Both the position numbers and the translations under genes were made by a program. From assembly GCA_003598055.1 (NCBI GenBank), contig QZKI01000091.1, forward strand, positions 42,040 through 106,039: a stretch of 64,000 nucleotides of DNA. Reading direction: 5' to 3'. Positions 26,996 through 35,064 of the stretch are shown here, piece by piece (the stretch's first letter is position 1; every line of letters starts with the position of its first letter). The DNA is from Candidatus Abyssobacteria bacterium SURF_17 (GTDB taxonomy: Bacteria > Abyssobacteria > SURF-5). The notes beneath the pieces are model-generated. The model was not told where the DNA came from. It did no database searches and worked only from the letters and a program-made list of their open reading frames with translations.

Positions 26996-27436
26996 TCAAT
27001 CCACACTGGGGCCGGGATAGAACTTCGCAAAGATGTCGCTGTTGCTGATGACGCCGACTATTTCTTTGCCGTCGAATACGGGAATTCGCCGGAGGTTATA
27101 TCGCTTCATCAACTTTACGCACGCGGACACGCTTATGTTCGGGGGAACCATGATTGCAGGCCGGGTCATCACGTCCGCGACCAATGCATGCTGCGCGCCG
27201 GGGTCGGGGTCAATCAGCTTGTTGATGAGGTCCTTCCGGGTCACGATGCCGTAGCCGTCGCCTTTATTCGCGCTCTCGACAATCAGACTCGACACCCCGA
27301 ATTGCTTCATCTTCCAAACCGCATCCAGAAGCGACGCATCTTCCTTGATGAACTTGACTTCCCGATTCATCAAGTCACGAACCAGCATCTTCCTCATCTT
27401 CTCGAGCACGATGTCTTCTCCCCACCCGATGCCCAC
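26996..27436 (-). CDS. CBS-domain-pair protein
   Basis: 146 residues consisting of two CBS motifs (about 20-75 and 85-140). Key segments are VRDLMNREVKFI, IVTRKDLI, ADVMTRPAIMVPP and RRIPVFDGKEIVGVISNSD. Such pairs bind adenosine nucleotides and act as regulatory modules. No catalytic domain is attached. Start is GTG at 27436; a GTG at 27409 with GGGGAG 8-9 bp upstream is an attractive alternative (137 residues). Its own promoter lies at 27473-27502. The target protein is unknown. Confidence 0.88.
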   Translation of the reverse strand: MGIGWGEDIVLEKMRKMLVRDLMNREVKFIKEDASLLDAVWKMKQFGVSSLIVESANKGDGYGIVTRKDLINKLIDPDPGAQHALVADVMTRPAIMVPPNISVSACVKLMKRYNLRRIPVFDGKEIVGVISNSDIFAKFYPGPSVD

Positions 27437-27472
27437 GTTCCTTGTGTCATTTGTGGTTCATGGCCAAACGCG

Positions 27473-27502
27473 ATTCTACCACGTTCACAAGGCCGAATTC
27501 AA
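27473..27502 (-). promoter_or_regulatory. Predicted sigma-70 promoter of the CBS-domain gene
   Basis: On the minus strand: -35 TTGAAT (27502-27497), 18 bp, -10 TAGAAT (27478-27473). Confidence 0.5.
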
Positions 27503-27595
27503 CTGAATGTTCCTGCGTTGCGCCTGCGACATAAACGAGGGAATACAGAATTATGCCTCGGTTTCCACGGCGTGGCGGGACTGCGCTCTACAAAC

Positions 27596-28297
27596 TCACA
27601 GCCGCCCATACTTCTCGTACACTTCGCGGAGCGACTTCCCTTGACGCAATTCTTCCCGCGAGCGCCGTTCCGCATGGACTACTTCCTCCGCGCGGGCGAC
27701 CAGTTCCTCGAGGTCCACCGATTGCGGAATTACGATGACGCCGTCAGTATCCGCCAGTATAACGTCTCCCGGATTCACTTCCACGCCTCCACAGTGCATG
27801 GACTCGTTGATGCTTACGAGTTTCGTGCGGCCGACCGAATCGGTTGGGATATTCCCCCTCGCCCACACCGGAAAGCCGATTTCCTTGATGCGAGGGATAT
27901 CTCTAATGGGCCCGTCAACAACGGCCCCTCTCGCGCCGCCGTAGTATTTCGTCGTGGTCGCCATGAGCTCGCCGTAAGCGCCTGCCCCCCAGAAGCCGTT
28001 GGTGTCCACCACGATTACCTGACCCTTCTTGAGGCCGCCGCAGAACGCATCGAGGAGCCCAACGACAAACTCCGGGTCCATATCCTTGAGCAACAGCGTG
28101 CTGTCCGCTTTGTCCTCGGCCATCGTAAATGCCGGCCCTGCGACAACGGAATCAGCGATGACCGGGGTGAACCCGGACGACATGGCGCAGTTCCTGTGGC
28201 CCATATCGTCAAGCACGTCCGACACTGCCGGAGTATACAGCCGCTCCAAACGGTCACACAGCGCGAGAATTTTGTCTTCGGAAAGCGATTGCGACAT
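27596..28297 (-). CDS. RraA-like/HMG aldolase family protein
   Basis: 233 residues. The family signature runs GAYGELMATTTKYYGGARG followed by VVDGPIRD, with the Arg-Asp pair that binds metal and pyruvate-like substrates in 4-hydroxy-4-methyl-2-oxoglutarate aldolases. C-terminal VIVIPQSVDLEELV is also typical. The family includes aldolases, oxaloacetate decarboxylases and RraA, the RNase E inhibitor; without a pathway neighbour I would not choose, though the C-terminal extension favours an enzyme. AAGGAG stands before the ATG. Two palindromes upstream (28341-28397) may regulate it. Confidence 0.82.
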   Translation of the reverse strand: MSQSLSEDKILALCDRLERLYTPAVSDVLDDMGHRNCAMSSGFTPVIADSVVAGPAFTMAEDKADSTLLLKDMDPEFVVGLLDAFCGGLKKGQVIVVDTNGFWGAGAYGELMATTTKYYGGARGAVVDGPIRDIPRIKEIGFPVWARGNIPTDSVGRTKLVSINESMHCGGVEVNPGDVILADTDGVIVIPQSVDLEELVARAEEVVHAERRSREELRQGKSLREVYEKYGRL

Positions 28298-28340
28298 GTT
28301 CCTTCTCCTTGCGGTAATACATGCGCGGGGTGGATAGGGT

Positions 28341-28397
28341 CGGTCCGTACGGTCGGACTTTCGGACCGAATCCGTGGAAATGCGAATTCATTCGCAT
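28341..28397 (-). promoter_or_regulatory. Two palindromes upstream of the RraA-like gene
   Basis: CGGTCCG (28341-28347) pairs with CGGACCG (28362-28368). ATGCGAAT and ATTCGCAT (28380-28397) form an 8-bp-arm dyad with a 2-bp centre, a typical operator shape for a dimeric regulator. Confidence 0.4.
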
Positions 28398-28567
28398 GGT
28401 GTTCTTTCCCCTGCACACCGCACATTGGAATAAGTGCAAACCAATACAATGCCGGGCAGATTAAGGCAGGGTGATTGCTCGATTGATATTAAATAGTGCC
28501 CGCTCGATGATGTCAAGCATGGGGACTCCAGAGGCATTTGCTCCGCCTTTCCGCTCTGAATGGCGGT

Positions 28568-28596
28568 TTGACCCGGCACCACACCCGTGTTATAAT
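28568..28596 (+). promoter_or_regulatory. Strong sigma-70 promoter giving a leaderless or near-leaderless mRNA
   Basis: -35 TTGACC (28568-28573), 17 bp, consensus -10 TATAAT (28591-28596). Transcription should begin near 28603, only about 5 nt before the ATG at 28608, and no ribosome site is present. Confidence 0.65.
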
Positions 28597-28607
28597 CCGG
28601 AACCGCA

Positions 28608-30254
28608 ATGGGCACACAAGACGCAGTCGGCGAGAAGACCAGCGCACACATTCTTGCGCTCTTCTTTCTTGCTCTCTTGCCCGCGCTGCTCTATTTCAAC
28701 TCCCTCGGGAACTCGTTCCATTACGACGACGGCTTTTACATCCTGAATAACGCCTACGCGCACGACCTCTCACGGGTCGGCCATTTCTTTGTATCGTCGA
28801 AGCTCATCAGCAACATTACCCTAAGCGGATATCGCCCGCTTACCATGACGACGTTTGCGTTCAACTATGCCGTGGGCGCCGGGAATCCCTTCGGATACCA
28901 TCTGGTCAATGTGGCGATTCATGTTCTGAACACGCTGCTTGTTTACGCCGTCTCTCTCTCGCTCATGCGAGTCTTCGAGGTCCCGCACGTCAGGAAGGCC
29001 GCAATGGCGACAGCGGTATTGTTCGCCTGTCACCCAATCAACACCCAGCCCGTGAACTACACCTCCGGCCGCTCCACACTCCTGGCCGCGGGGTTCTCAC
29101 TTCTCAGTCTTCTGCTGTACATGCGGCGGGAACGGGCAAAAACGGGGACCAAAAGGATTCTCGCCTTGGCGGGGTCACTCGTCGCATACTCGTGCGCACT
29201 GCTTTCGAAGGAGGAAGCGGTCGCTCTGCCGGCTCTCATTATGCTCTACGAGCTCTGCCGAATCCGTTTGCGACTCGACACAAGAAATATCAAGCGCGTG
29301 ATTATTCCACTCCTGTCGTTCGCAGTGCTGACGCTCGGGTTCATGATTCTTGTAGTCCATGTTCTCGGCCTTATCAGTGATACGCCGCAGGCTCGCGGCA
29401 TGGGCGAGAATCTGCTCACCCAGGCAAAAGCCATTTTCATCTACGGGAAACTCATGCTGTTTCCGACAAACCTCAGCATCGACCACGTCATCGCCCCGTC
29501 GCGCTCGTTGCTCGACCCGCTCGGAGCGGCTTCGGTCATCGGCTTGACCGCAATTGTGATCGCGTCGACGGTGGCGATTCGCACATTCCCCATGCTTTCG
29601 TTCGGCGTCTGGTGGTTTCTCCTTGCGCTCGCGCCGACCTCTACGCTTGTCGCACTCAAACTCGTCGTGAACGAGCAAAGGATGTATCTCCCCGCCGTCG
29701 GATTGATGCTCATTGCAGGCGCCGGCTTCGGGGCGGCGCTGGAACAGGCGGCGAAGACCGGAAGAAGCGGCGTTCGCACCGCGGTCATTCTTGCTTCTAC
29801 GGCGGTTGCGCTCTGCCTGAGCGCGGTGACGGTGCGCAGAAATATCGATTGGCGCACTCCGCTGAACTTATGGACGAGCGCTCTCCATCAGTATCCAGCG
29901 AGCGTGCGTGCAAACACGCAGGTCGCAAATCTCTATCTCCAAGATGGGAGGGTTCAGCAAGCCGTCGCGGCCGCTGAGAAGGCCGTTGAGATAGCGCCGG
30001 ATTTTCCCGATGCAAGAATGGCTCTGGCGTCGGCCTATTCGCGAGTTGGACTGCAGGAAGAAGCTCTCAAGCATGCCCGGGCCGCCGTTGACCTGAACCC
30101 CGTTTCTTCCGACGCACACACGACGCTCGGAATCGTATATGCACGGCTGGGACGCTACGCGGAATCGGAGGCGGAATGGAGACGCGCGCTTGAGCTTGAC
30201 CCGAATAACCGCGAGGCTCGGGAAAACCTTGAGAAGCTCAGGGACCATCCGTAG
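28608..30254 (+). CDS. TMTC-like membrane protein with C-terminal TPR repeats
   Basis: 548 residues. About eleven hydrophobic helices occupy residues 15-410. The first loop has NSFHYDDGFYILNN, with the acidic pair seen in GT-C transferases, and GYRPLTMTTFAFNYAVG, typical of the DUF1736/TMTC family (eukaryotic members O-mannosylate proteins). Three TPR repeats fill about 425-545 (ANLYLQDGRVQQAVAAAEKA, then IAPDF; LDPNNREA). A role in protein or envelope glycosylation fits the two GT-C enzymes nearby, but that is inference. Its promoter suggests a leaderless transcript. Confidence 0.78.
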   Translation: MGTQDAVGEKTSAHILALFFLALLPALLYFNSLGNSFHYDDGFYILNNAYAHDLSRVGHFFVSSKLISNITLSGYRPLTMTTFAFNYAVGAGNPFGYHLVNVAIHVLNTLLVYAVSLSLMRVFEVPHVRKAAMATAVLFACHPINTQPVNYTSGRSTLLAAGFSLLSLLLYMRRERAKTGTKRILALAGSLVAYSCALLSKEEAVALPALIMLYELCRIRLRLDTRNIKRVIIPLLSFAVLTLGFMILVVHVLGLISDTPQARGMGENLLTQAKAIFIYGKLMLFPTNLSIDHVIAPSRSLLDPLGAASVIGLTAIVIASTVAIRTFPMLSFGVWWFLLALAPTSTLVALKLVVNEQRMYLPAVGLMLIAGAGFGAALEQAAKTGRSGVRTAVILASTAVALCLSAVTVRRNIDWRTPLNLWTSALHQYPASVRANTQVANLYLQDGRVQQAVAAAEKAVEIAPDFPDARMALASAYSRVGLQEEALKHARAAVDLNPVSSDAHTTLGIVYARLGRYAESEAEWRRALELDPNNREARENLEKLRDHP

Positions 30255-30402
30255 GGAGTGGACGAATTTGTAGGTTAGGCCGCCCTCCAATACTCATTCA
30301 TGGAGGCCCGGTAAGAAGCATGGAATGCATTTGCTGTGCGACCGTTTGAAACAACACATCCAGCAATGGGCGAAGGCGTGCAGCCAACAAGACGCTGTTC
30401 CA

Positions 30403-30702
30403 TCAGCGGGAGCGCGAGAACCGAATCTCGCTGATCTCGCCTGGTTTGTCTTTTTCTCGCTCCTTTGCGCTGACCCTCAACTCCATCGAGACATCGCCGA
30501 AATCGAAATCCCTCGGAAGCGTCTCAACGCCTGCGACCTGTTCCTTCGGAATCGAGATGGCCCTTGGCTCCACAATGTACGTTCCTTCGTCCTCGGAGTA
30601 GTTGATGACCTGCCCGATGATAGACAATTCCTTGACGGAATCGGTTCCCCCCTCGCCTCCAATCCGCAACTGCATCCTCACCAGATCACCCTTGGAAATC
30701 AT
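30403..30702 (-). CDS. Small hypothetical protein at the end of the restriction-modification operon
   Basis: 99 residues, family not recognised. ATG at 30702 has AGGAAGGAG 7-8 bp upstream, a strong ribosome site, so translation is likely. Short alternating hydrophobic/charged segments (VRMQLRIGGEG, LSIIGQVINYSEDEGTYIV, VSMELRVSA) suggest a small beta-barrel or beta-sheet protein. The last third is charged and basic. It lies 56 bp after mod on the same strand and is probably the last gene of the five-gene operon. Candidate roles are a specificity, inhibitor or nucleic-acid-binding accessory; none can be shown. Confidence 0.65.
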   Translation of the reverse strand: MISKGDLVRMQLRIGGEGGTDSVKELSIIGQVINYSEDEGTYIVEPRAISIPKEQVAGVETLPRDFDFGDVSMELRVSAKEREKDKPGEISEIRFSRSR

Positions 30703-30758
30703 AACCCCACTCCTTCCTATTCTCTTATGGTACTACGCATGCGCGAGAAAGAGCAAAC

Positions 30759-33464
30759 TCACACCTCGTAAATCTTCATCACTTCGTCGCCGTAGTGGTT
30801 AATGACCTTTACGGCGATTTTGCCTTTCGACGGCGTGGCGAACGGGCGGCTCCTGGTTGAATAGAGGGACGCCCATGCCGACTCGTCTATCTCGGCGCGA
30901 AGCGCTCTCTTGAGTTTATCGTACGGCTGGTCTGCGCCGCAGAAGTGAGCGTGGCGCACAAAGAAACTCTCGCCATTGTAATCCGTGTCTATGAACCAGC
31001 ATGCGATGTCGTCAGTGGAATGACTGCGAATCTGGCCGGTCGTCGGGTCATATACATCTACGCCCTTTATCTCGACGACAATCTGTTCCGCATCCTTCTC
31101 CGCTGCCATTTCCTTCTTCGTAGGGGCGACCCTGCGTGGTCGCCCGTCTTCGGCAGCCTTCACCCGCTCAATCACAATATCCGGCTCACCAAACACCATG
31201 AACAGGTTTCCCGCGCCCGTTTTCTTCAGGAGTTGGTCACCCATCGCAAGATCAGGGTTCATTCGTGCAACCAGCACGGTGAGCTTGCCGTACTGTTTCG
31301 TTTCCTCGCTGACGTGCGGGTCAAAGGCAAACCCGCAGACCACGAGCAGGTCAAATCCGATGCCCTTCACCGCTTCCTTTGCAGCTTCCTTAACCAATTC
31401 CGGCCCCACGGTCCCGTGCTCGGGCCCGATACAGACAGCAACGCGCCGGGGCTTTCCGCCCTCGGTGTATTCGCCCTCACCGTGCAAATAGACGCCCGCA
31501 TATGGCTCCAATCGGTCAAAAACAAGACGCTCGTTCTTGATGGTGTTCTGCACGCCTGCCTTCTTGAGGTTCTCGAGAATCATGATTTCGAACTGGCCGG
31601 GGCCGCCGGCCTTTGCGGCTTCGCGCTCAGAAGAAGGTTGCTCTACATCGGCAGCCAGCACGCGATGCGGCGACAAACTCTCTACGGTAAACGGGCCACA
31701 GACGCGAATGCGTTTGCTGTCCTCGTAGGGCTGGTCGTAGAGGGTCTCGGTCTCGGCGTGGCGCGCGATGGCGGCATCAATCTGTTCGCGCGTCATGCCT
31801 TCTTTGGTGTCAGGATTGTTCGCGATGGATTTGAGGGTGATGTGTGGCACGCGCTTATAGACAAAGCCCTTCTTGATGTCGTTCTGCACGGGCGCAGCGT
31901 GCTGCGCCCCTACGAGGCCGGTGATTTCGCGTTCCTTCTTGATTCCCTCAGGCGAATCAGCAAGCAAATAATATGGGTATTTTGCTGACATGAGTCTCGT
32001 TCGCGCGAGCGCTATAGCCACGCGGCTTGTGTCAATTGTTATCCAGCGCCGTCCCCATTGCTCGGCGACATAGGCGGTTGTGCCACTGCCACAGGCGGGG
32101 TCAAGCACGAGGTCGCCAGGGTCTGTAGTCATAAGGAGACAACGCTCAATCGCGGTAGCGCTGGTCTGAACAACATAAATCTTGGGATCGGTTCTGCTTT
32201 GAACGCCACCGATGTCCAACCAGACAGAGTTCAACGGGTTCACCGGGAAATCGTCGATAAAACGCACATATCTGAGCAGGTTCCCCTCAGCAACAATACG
32301 ATTGCATTTCATGAGGCGGGCCATGCCATCAACAGTCGTTTTCCAGTGCAATCCAGATGGACATTGGAAGATCCGCCCATTGAATTCTACCGGACCGCTA
32401 CCCGTCGCAGTTTCTCCTGCAGAGGTAATCTGGTCCGTGCTAAAGAATCGAGAACCTGCTGGAACCAGAGAAGGCGTTGCTTTTTCCGCGGGCGTGAGTC
32501 GCCTTCGGGTACCGTCGGGCAACTCGACGTTATCATAACGCGCAGCACCGGGTTCTCCACGTTCCTTCTCCGAATACATTTGCCGATATTTTACACGCTC
32601 GCGGTCTTTTGCGTACCAGATAAGGTAATCGCAGATTTGTCCGAGCAGGGTTGAACCCCTACCAGTCGTGGTAGCAAACGCTATCATGCCCGTACAGTTA
32701 TCACTCCCAAACACTTCATCCATCAAGCACCTTACAAGATGAACGTTTTCATCACCAATCTGAACAAAGATGCTTCCTGTTTCCGTCAGCAGTTCTCTTG
32801 CCACGACCAGGCGGTCCCGCATGTATGCCAAATAGGAATGAATGCCAAGTTCCCAAGTATCTCTGAAAGCTTTAATCTGCTCAGGTTGACGGGTGGCGTC
32901 CTCGACTTTGCCGTCTTTGACGTCGCGTTTGCGCGTCGAGACCTGCCAATTGGAGCCGAATTTGATTCCATATGGCGGGTCCATGTATATCATCTGAACC
33001 TTGCCCTTGAGGCCTTCTTTTTCGGCAAGGCTGGTCATCACGAAGAGAGAGTCGCCGAGAATCATGCGGTTGGACCAGTTGACGCCGTCCTTATGTGTGT
33101 AAAAGTCAACCAAGTCCTCGAATTTTATGCCGTTGAAATCCTCGAACAGGCCGAGTTGAGGTTCGGGCGAGCTGCCGTTCGCCCCTACACGGCGCACGTC
33201 CTCGATAATGGCGCTCGGCTTGATTTTCTCCTGAATGTAAATAGGCACAGCAGGCACTTCGAGCGGCTGTGCGTCCTGTTCGTCTTTTCCTTTCCAGACC
33301 AGTTGCGGGTCAAGCGATGGGTCACGGGGATAGAGCACGGTCTTCGGGCTTTTCTCGTACTCCGCGACAAAATCGCGCAGTTCCTCGGTCGGAATATTCG
33401 CGCGCTTGTCTTTGTGCTTAACAGACTCGATGGGAGTGGGAGTATCCTTCTTTTTCCGTGCCAT
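30759..33464 (-). CDS. Type III-like DNA adenine-N6 methyltransferase (Mod)
   Basis: 901 residues. Catalytic motif DPPY at 162-165 precedes the AdoMet-binding motif LDPACGSGTT at 454-463, the beta-class order used by type III Mod enzymes. The segment 480-560 (VAIALARTRLM, YKRVPHITLKSIANN) is typical of the family. The C-terminal half resembles Mod subunits paired with large helicase-nucleases. Three short stretches look foreign (about 92-101, 517-526, 772-782): each is encoded by a palindromic repeat inserted in frame. It lies 14 bp after the Gp37-like gene, operon res-tcmP-gp37-mod. It should methylate the host's recognition site and protect it from the paired nuclease. Confidence 0.88.
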   Translation of the reverse strand: MARKKKDTPTPIESVKHKDKRANIPTEELRDFVAEYEKSPKTVLYPRDPSLDPQLVWKGKDEQDAQPLEVPAVPIYIQEKIKPSAIIEDVRRVGANGSSPEPQLGLFEDFNGIKFEDLVDFYTHKDGVNWSNRMILGDSLFVMTSLAEKEGLKGKVQMIYMDPPYGIKFGSNWQVSTRKRDVKDGKVEDATRQPEQIKAFRDTWELGIHSYLAYMRDRLVVARELLTETGSIFVQIGDENVHLVRCLMDEVFGSDNCTGMIAFATTTGRGSTLLGQICDYLIWYAKDRERVKYRQMYSEKERGEPGAARYDNVELPDGTRRRLTPAEKATPSLVPAGSRFFSTDQITSAGETATGSGPVEFNGRIFQCPSGLHWKTTVDGMARLMKCNRIVAEGNLLRYVRFIDDFPVNPLNSVWLDIGGVQSRTDPKIYVVQTSATAIERCLLMTTDPGDLVLDPACGSGTTAYVAEQWGRRWITIDTSRVAIALARTRLMSAKYPYYLLADSPEGIKKEREITGLVGAQHAAPVQNDIKKGFVYKRVPHITLKSIANNPDTKEGMTREQIDAAIARHAETETLYDQPYEDSKRIRVCGPFTVESLSPHRVLAADVEQPSSEREAAKAGGPGQFEIMILENLKKAGVQNTIKNERLVFDRLEPYAGVYLHGEGEYTEGGKPRRVAVCIGPEHGTVGPELVKEAAKEAVKGIGFDLLVVCGFAFDPHVSEETKQYGKLTVLVARMNPDLAMGDQLLKKTGAGNLFMVFGEPDIVIERVKAAEDGRPRRVAPTKKEMAAEKDAEQIVVEIKGVDVYDPTTGQIRSHSTDDIACWFIDTDYNGESFFVRHAHFCGADQPYDKLKRALRAEIDESAWASLYSTRSRPFATPSKGKIAVKVINHYGDEVMKIYEV
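31120..31148. repeat. Palindromic repeat inserted in frame in mod (copy 1)
   Basis: GGGCGACC (31124-31131) and GGTCGCCC (31138-31145) form an 8-bp stem with flank GTAGG. On the coding strand it reads about ten residues, DGRPRRVAPT. Confidence 0.75.
31889..31914. repeat. Palindromic repeat inserted in frame in mod (copy 2)
   Basis: GGGCGCAGC (31890-31898) and GCTGCGCCC (31901-31909), 9-bp perfect stem, followed by CTACG. It encodes VGAQHAAPV in the middle of Mod. Confidence 0.8.
33163..33187. repeat. Palindromic repeat inserted in frame in mod (copy 3)
   Basis: GGGCGA (33165-33170) and TCGCCC (33179-33184), flank CTAC. It encodes VGANGSSPEP near the Mod N-terminus. Stem shorter and more worn than the others. 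Confidence 0.65.
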
Positions 33465-33478
33465 AATTATGACCCCTC

Positions 33479-34234
33479 TTACACGGCAAACATGAGTTGT
33501 GCGATTCCCGGAGACTGTTCAGCAACTGCCGGTATTTCATCCCATGTCCGGCTTTCGAGCACGCGGCCCGCCTTCTTCTTGTTTGTGCCGCCCCACTGCT
33601 TGAAAAAGAAGGGCACGTTCGCCTCCTGGCATTGATTTCGGATGTCAATAACCCATGATGGTTTCATGGGCCTTGCGCCGGGGCCGGACTCACCTCCGAC
33701 TATGACCCAATCAATTCCATCGAGATTCAGGTTGCTCAGAGGCCCAAGAAGCGGCTCCAGTGAGAGAAATTTCACTTTCGCCCCCGACTTGCGCAGGTGA
33801 TCAATTCTGTAAGCATAGCTCTTGTTCTCGACACTCACGCCCATCCATATGTTAGGCGACCATGGAAGCTCAGGACTCAATTCAAGAAGCCGCTTTGACC
33901 GCTTGGTTAGCACTTGAAACCGGTGCCACGAGGCCTTCTGCATCACCGCGAAGACCCGCCTGATGAATTCTTCCGGAACACCGGCGTGGAATAGGTCGCT
34001 CATGGAATTAACGAAGACAGTCTGGGGTTTCTTCCATCTCAGTGGCAAATCGAGCACATGCTCGTGCAGCGCCAGTTTGAAACCCTGTGCGTAATTAGGT
34101 TGTCCCATCGCCTGAAGCCGAATCGCCATCCGCTCAGCGTAGCAGTTCTGGCAGCCGGGACTGATTTTCTTGCAGCCAGTCAAAGGATTCCATGTGGATT
34201 CGGTCCACTCGATGCTCGATTTCGCAGCCATCAC
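33479..34234 (-). CDS. Phage Gp37/Gp68-like three-cysteine protein (DUF5131), radical-SAM-like
   Basis: 251 residues. The N-terminal [18 protein letters not shown] holds Cys21, Cys28 and Cys31 (C-x7-C-x2-C), an atypical spacing of a radical-SAM-like iron-sulfur motif. Further family segments are [34 protein letters not shown] and [13 protein letters not shown]. This family often sits beside TcmP, whose gene overlaps its start by 4 bp here. Its chemistry is unknown; a radical-SAM-type reaction on nucleic acid is inference. ATG at 34234; a second Met at 34231 is equally possible. Confidence 0.85.
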   Translation of the reverse strand: MMAAKSSIEWTESTWNPLTGCKKISPGCQNCYAERMAIRLQAMGQPNYAQGFKLALHEHVLDLPLRWKKPQTVFVNSMSDLFHAGVPEEFIRRVFAVMQKASWHRFQVLTKRSKRLLELSPELPWSPNIWMGVSVENKSYAYRIDHLRKSGAKVKFLSLEPLLGPLSNLNLDGIDWVIVGGESGPGARPMKPSWVIDIRNQCQEANVPFFFKQWGGTNKKKAGRVLESRTWDEIPAVAEQSPGIAQLMFAV

Positions 34235-35064
34235 AATGCTCCCTTGTTTCGATACTTGCGAAATATGTATGTAACGATGTCTTCTCCAATTCGATTGTGA
34301 GATGCGAAGAACAAGTAATAGACAACCGACCCTTTGCTGTTTCGCATCGGCATCGGGTCAGGAACATATTCAAAATCCGCGGAATTCTTCAGGCGGTCCT
34401 GAAAAGCCTTCACCATAACCTCGTTGCGAACTTTTTCCTCGTAGCCGAACAAATCGGCGGTCTTATCGTACGCCACTTCCCGCCAGGATTCGTCACCCCA
34501 GAAGGCATTCATCCGCGCTACTTGTCCTGGATCCACCTTCTTCATATCCCGCCGCAGGACATTTCGGTTCATATCGGCGATAGGAAAATTCAGGAAAATC
34601 TCAATGCTTCTCATCTGTCCCGCAGTGAATATCACTTCCCAGTTGAGGTGCAATCCATACGGGTCGAGAAGGCAGAGCGCTCTTCGATAATCTTCCCACT
34701 TAGCGCGAGGGAACACTTTATCCAGCAACAACGCGTTGCAGTCACCTTCGTATATCGTGACATCTGGCCTGTTGCCAACAATCTCGCGCAGTGAGTCTGC
34801 CTTTTTGCTGTCTAAGTCAATAAGATGATATTCTTTGAACGGATGCTTGATCAAGAGCGCGTTAAGAGGACTGCCCGGAACAAACTCACCGCTTGCCTTG
34901 GAAATGTGTATCCCACCGCCCGCGAATGCATCTATGTAAATGTGATGGAGCGCGGGTCTCTTTTGGGCGCTCAGAATTTTTGAATATTCCTCCGCATATC
35001 TTCGTACAATCTCAAGCTTCACCTCTGACCAGTAGTTTATTTCGTCAAAGGCTGTCTGAGTCAT
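34231..35064 (-). CDS. tcmP: Three-Cys-motif partner protein TcmP, methyltransferase-like
   Basis: 277 residues. [10 protein letters not shown] at about 42-51 resembles an AdoMet-binding loop, LIDLD a second Rossmann strand, and [11 protein letters not shown] a DPPY-like catalytic motif, so a nucleic-acid methyltransferase fold is likely. Family knowledge: TcmP proteins are encoded next to the three-Cys (Gp37/DUF5131) protein, as here. The gene overlaps res upstream by 20 bp and its partner downstream by 4 bp, implying coupled translation. Function of the pair is unknown; its position between res and mod points to defence or DNA modification. Confidence 0.85.
   Translation of the reverse strand: MTQTAFDEINYWSEVKLEIVRRYAEEYSKILSAQKRPALHHIYIDAFAGGGIHISKASGEFVPGSPLNALLIKHPFKEYHLIDLDSKKADSLREIVGNRPDVTIYEGDCNALLLDKVFPRAKWEDYRRALCLLDPYGLHLNWEVIFTAGQMRSIEIFLNFPIADMNRNVLRRDMKKVDPGQVARMNAFWGDESWREVAYDKTADLFGYEEKVRNEVMVKAFQDRLKNSADFEYVPDPMPMRNSKGSVVYYLFFASHNRIGEDIVTYIFRKYRNKGAL

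Larger units (their letters stand above)
28298..28607. other. Divergent intergenic region, 310 bp
   Basis: Lies between the RraA-like gene (minus) and the TMTC-like gene (plus). No gene. It contains two palindromes near the former and a strong plus-strand promoter directly before the latter. Confidence 0.5.

Noticed and set aside
26579..28474. Long open frame of 631 codons on the plus strand
   Set aside because: It is antisense to the glycosyltransferase, CBS and RraA-like genes, all of which have clear family motifs. The translated product is rich in His and Arg, as expected for a shadow frame in G+C-rich DNA.
30945..31988. Open frame of 347 codons on the plus strand
   Set aside because: Antisense to mod; no recognisable domain.
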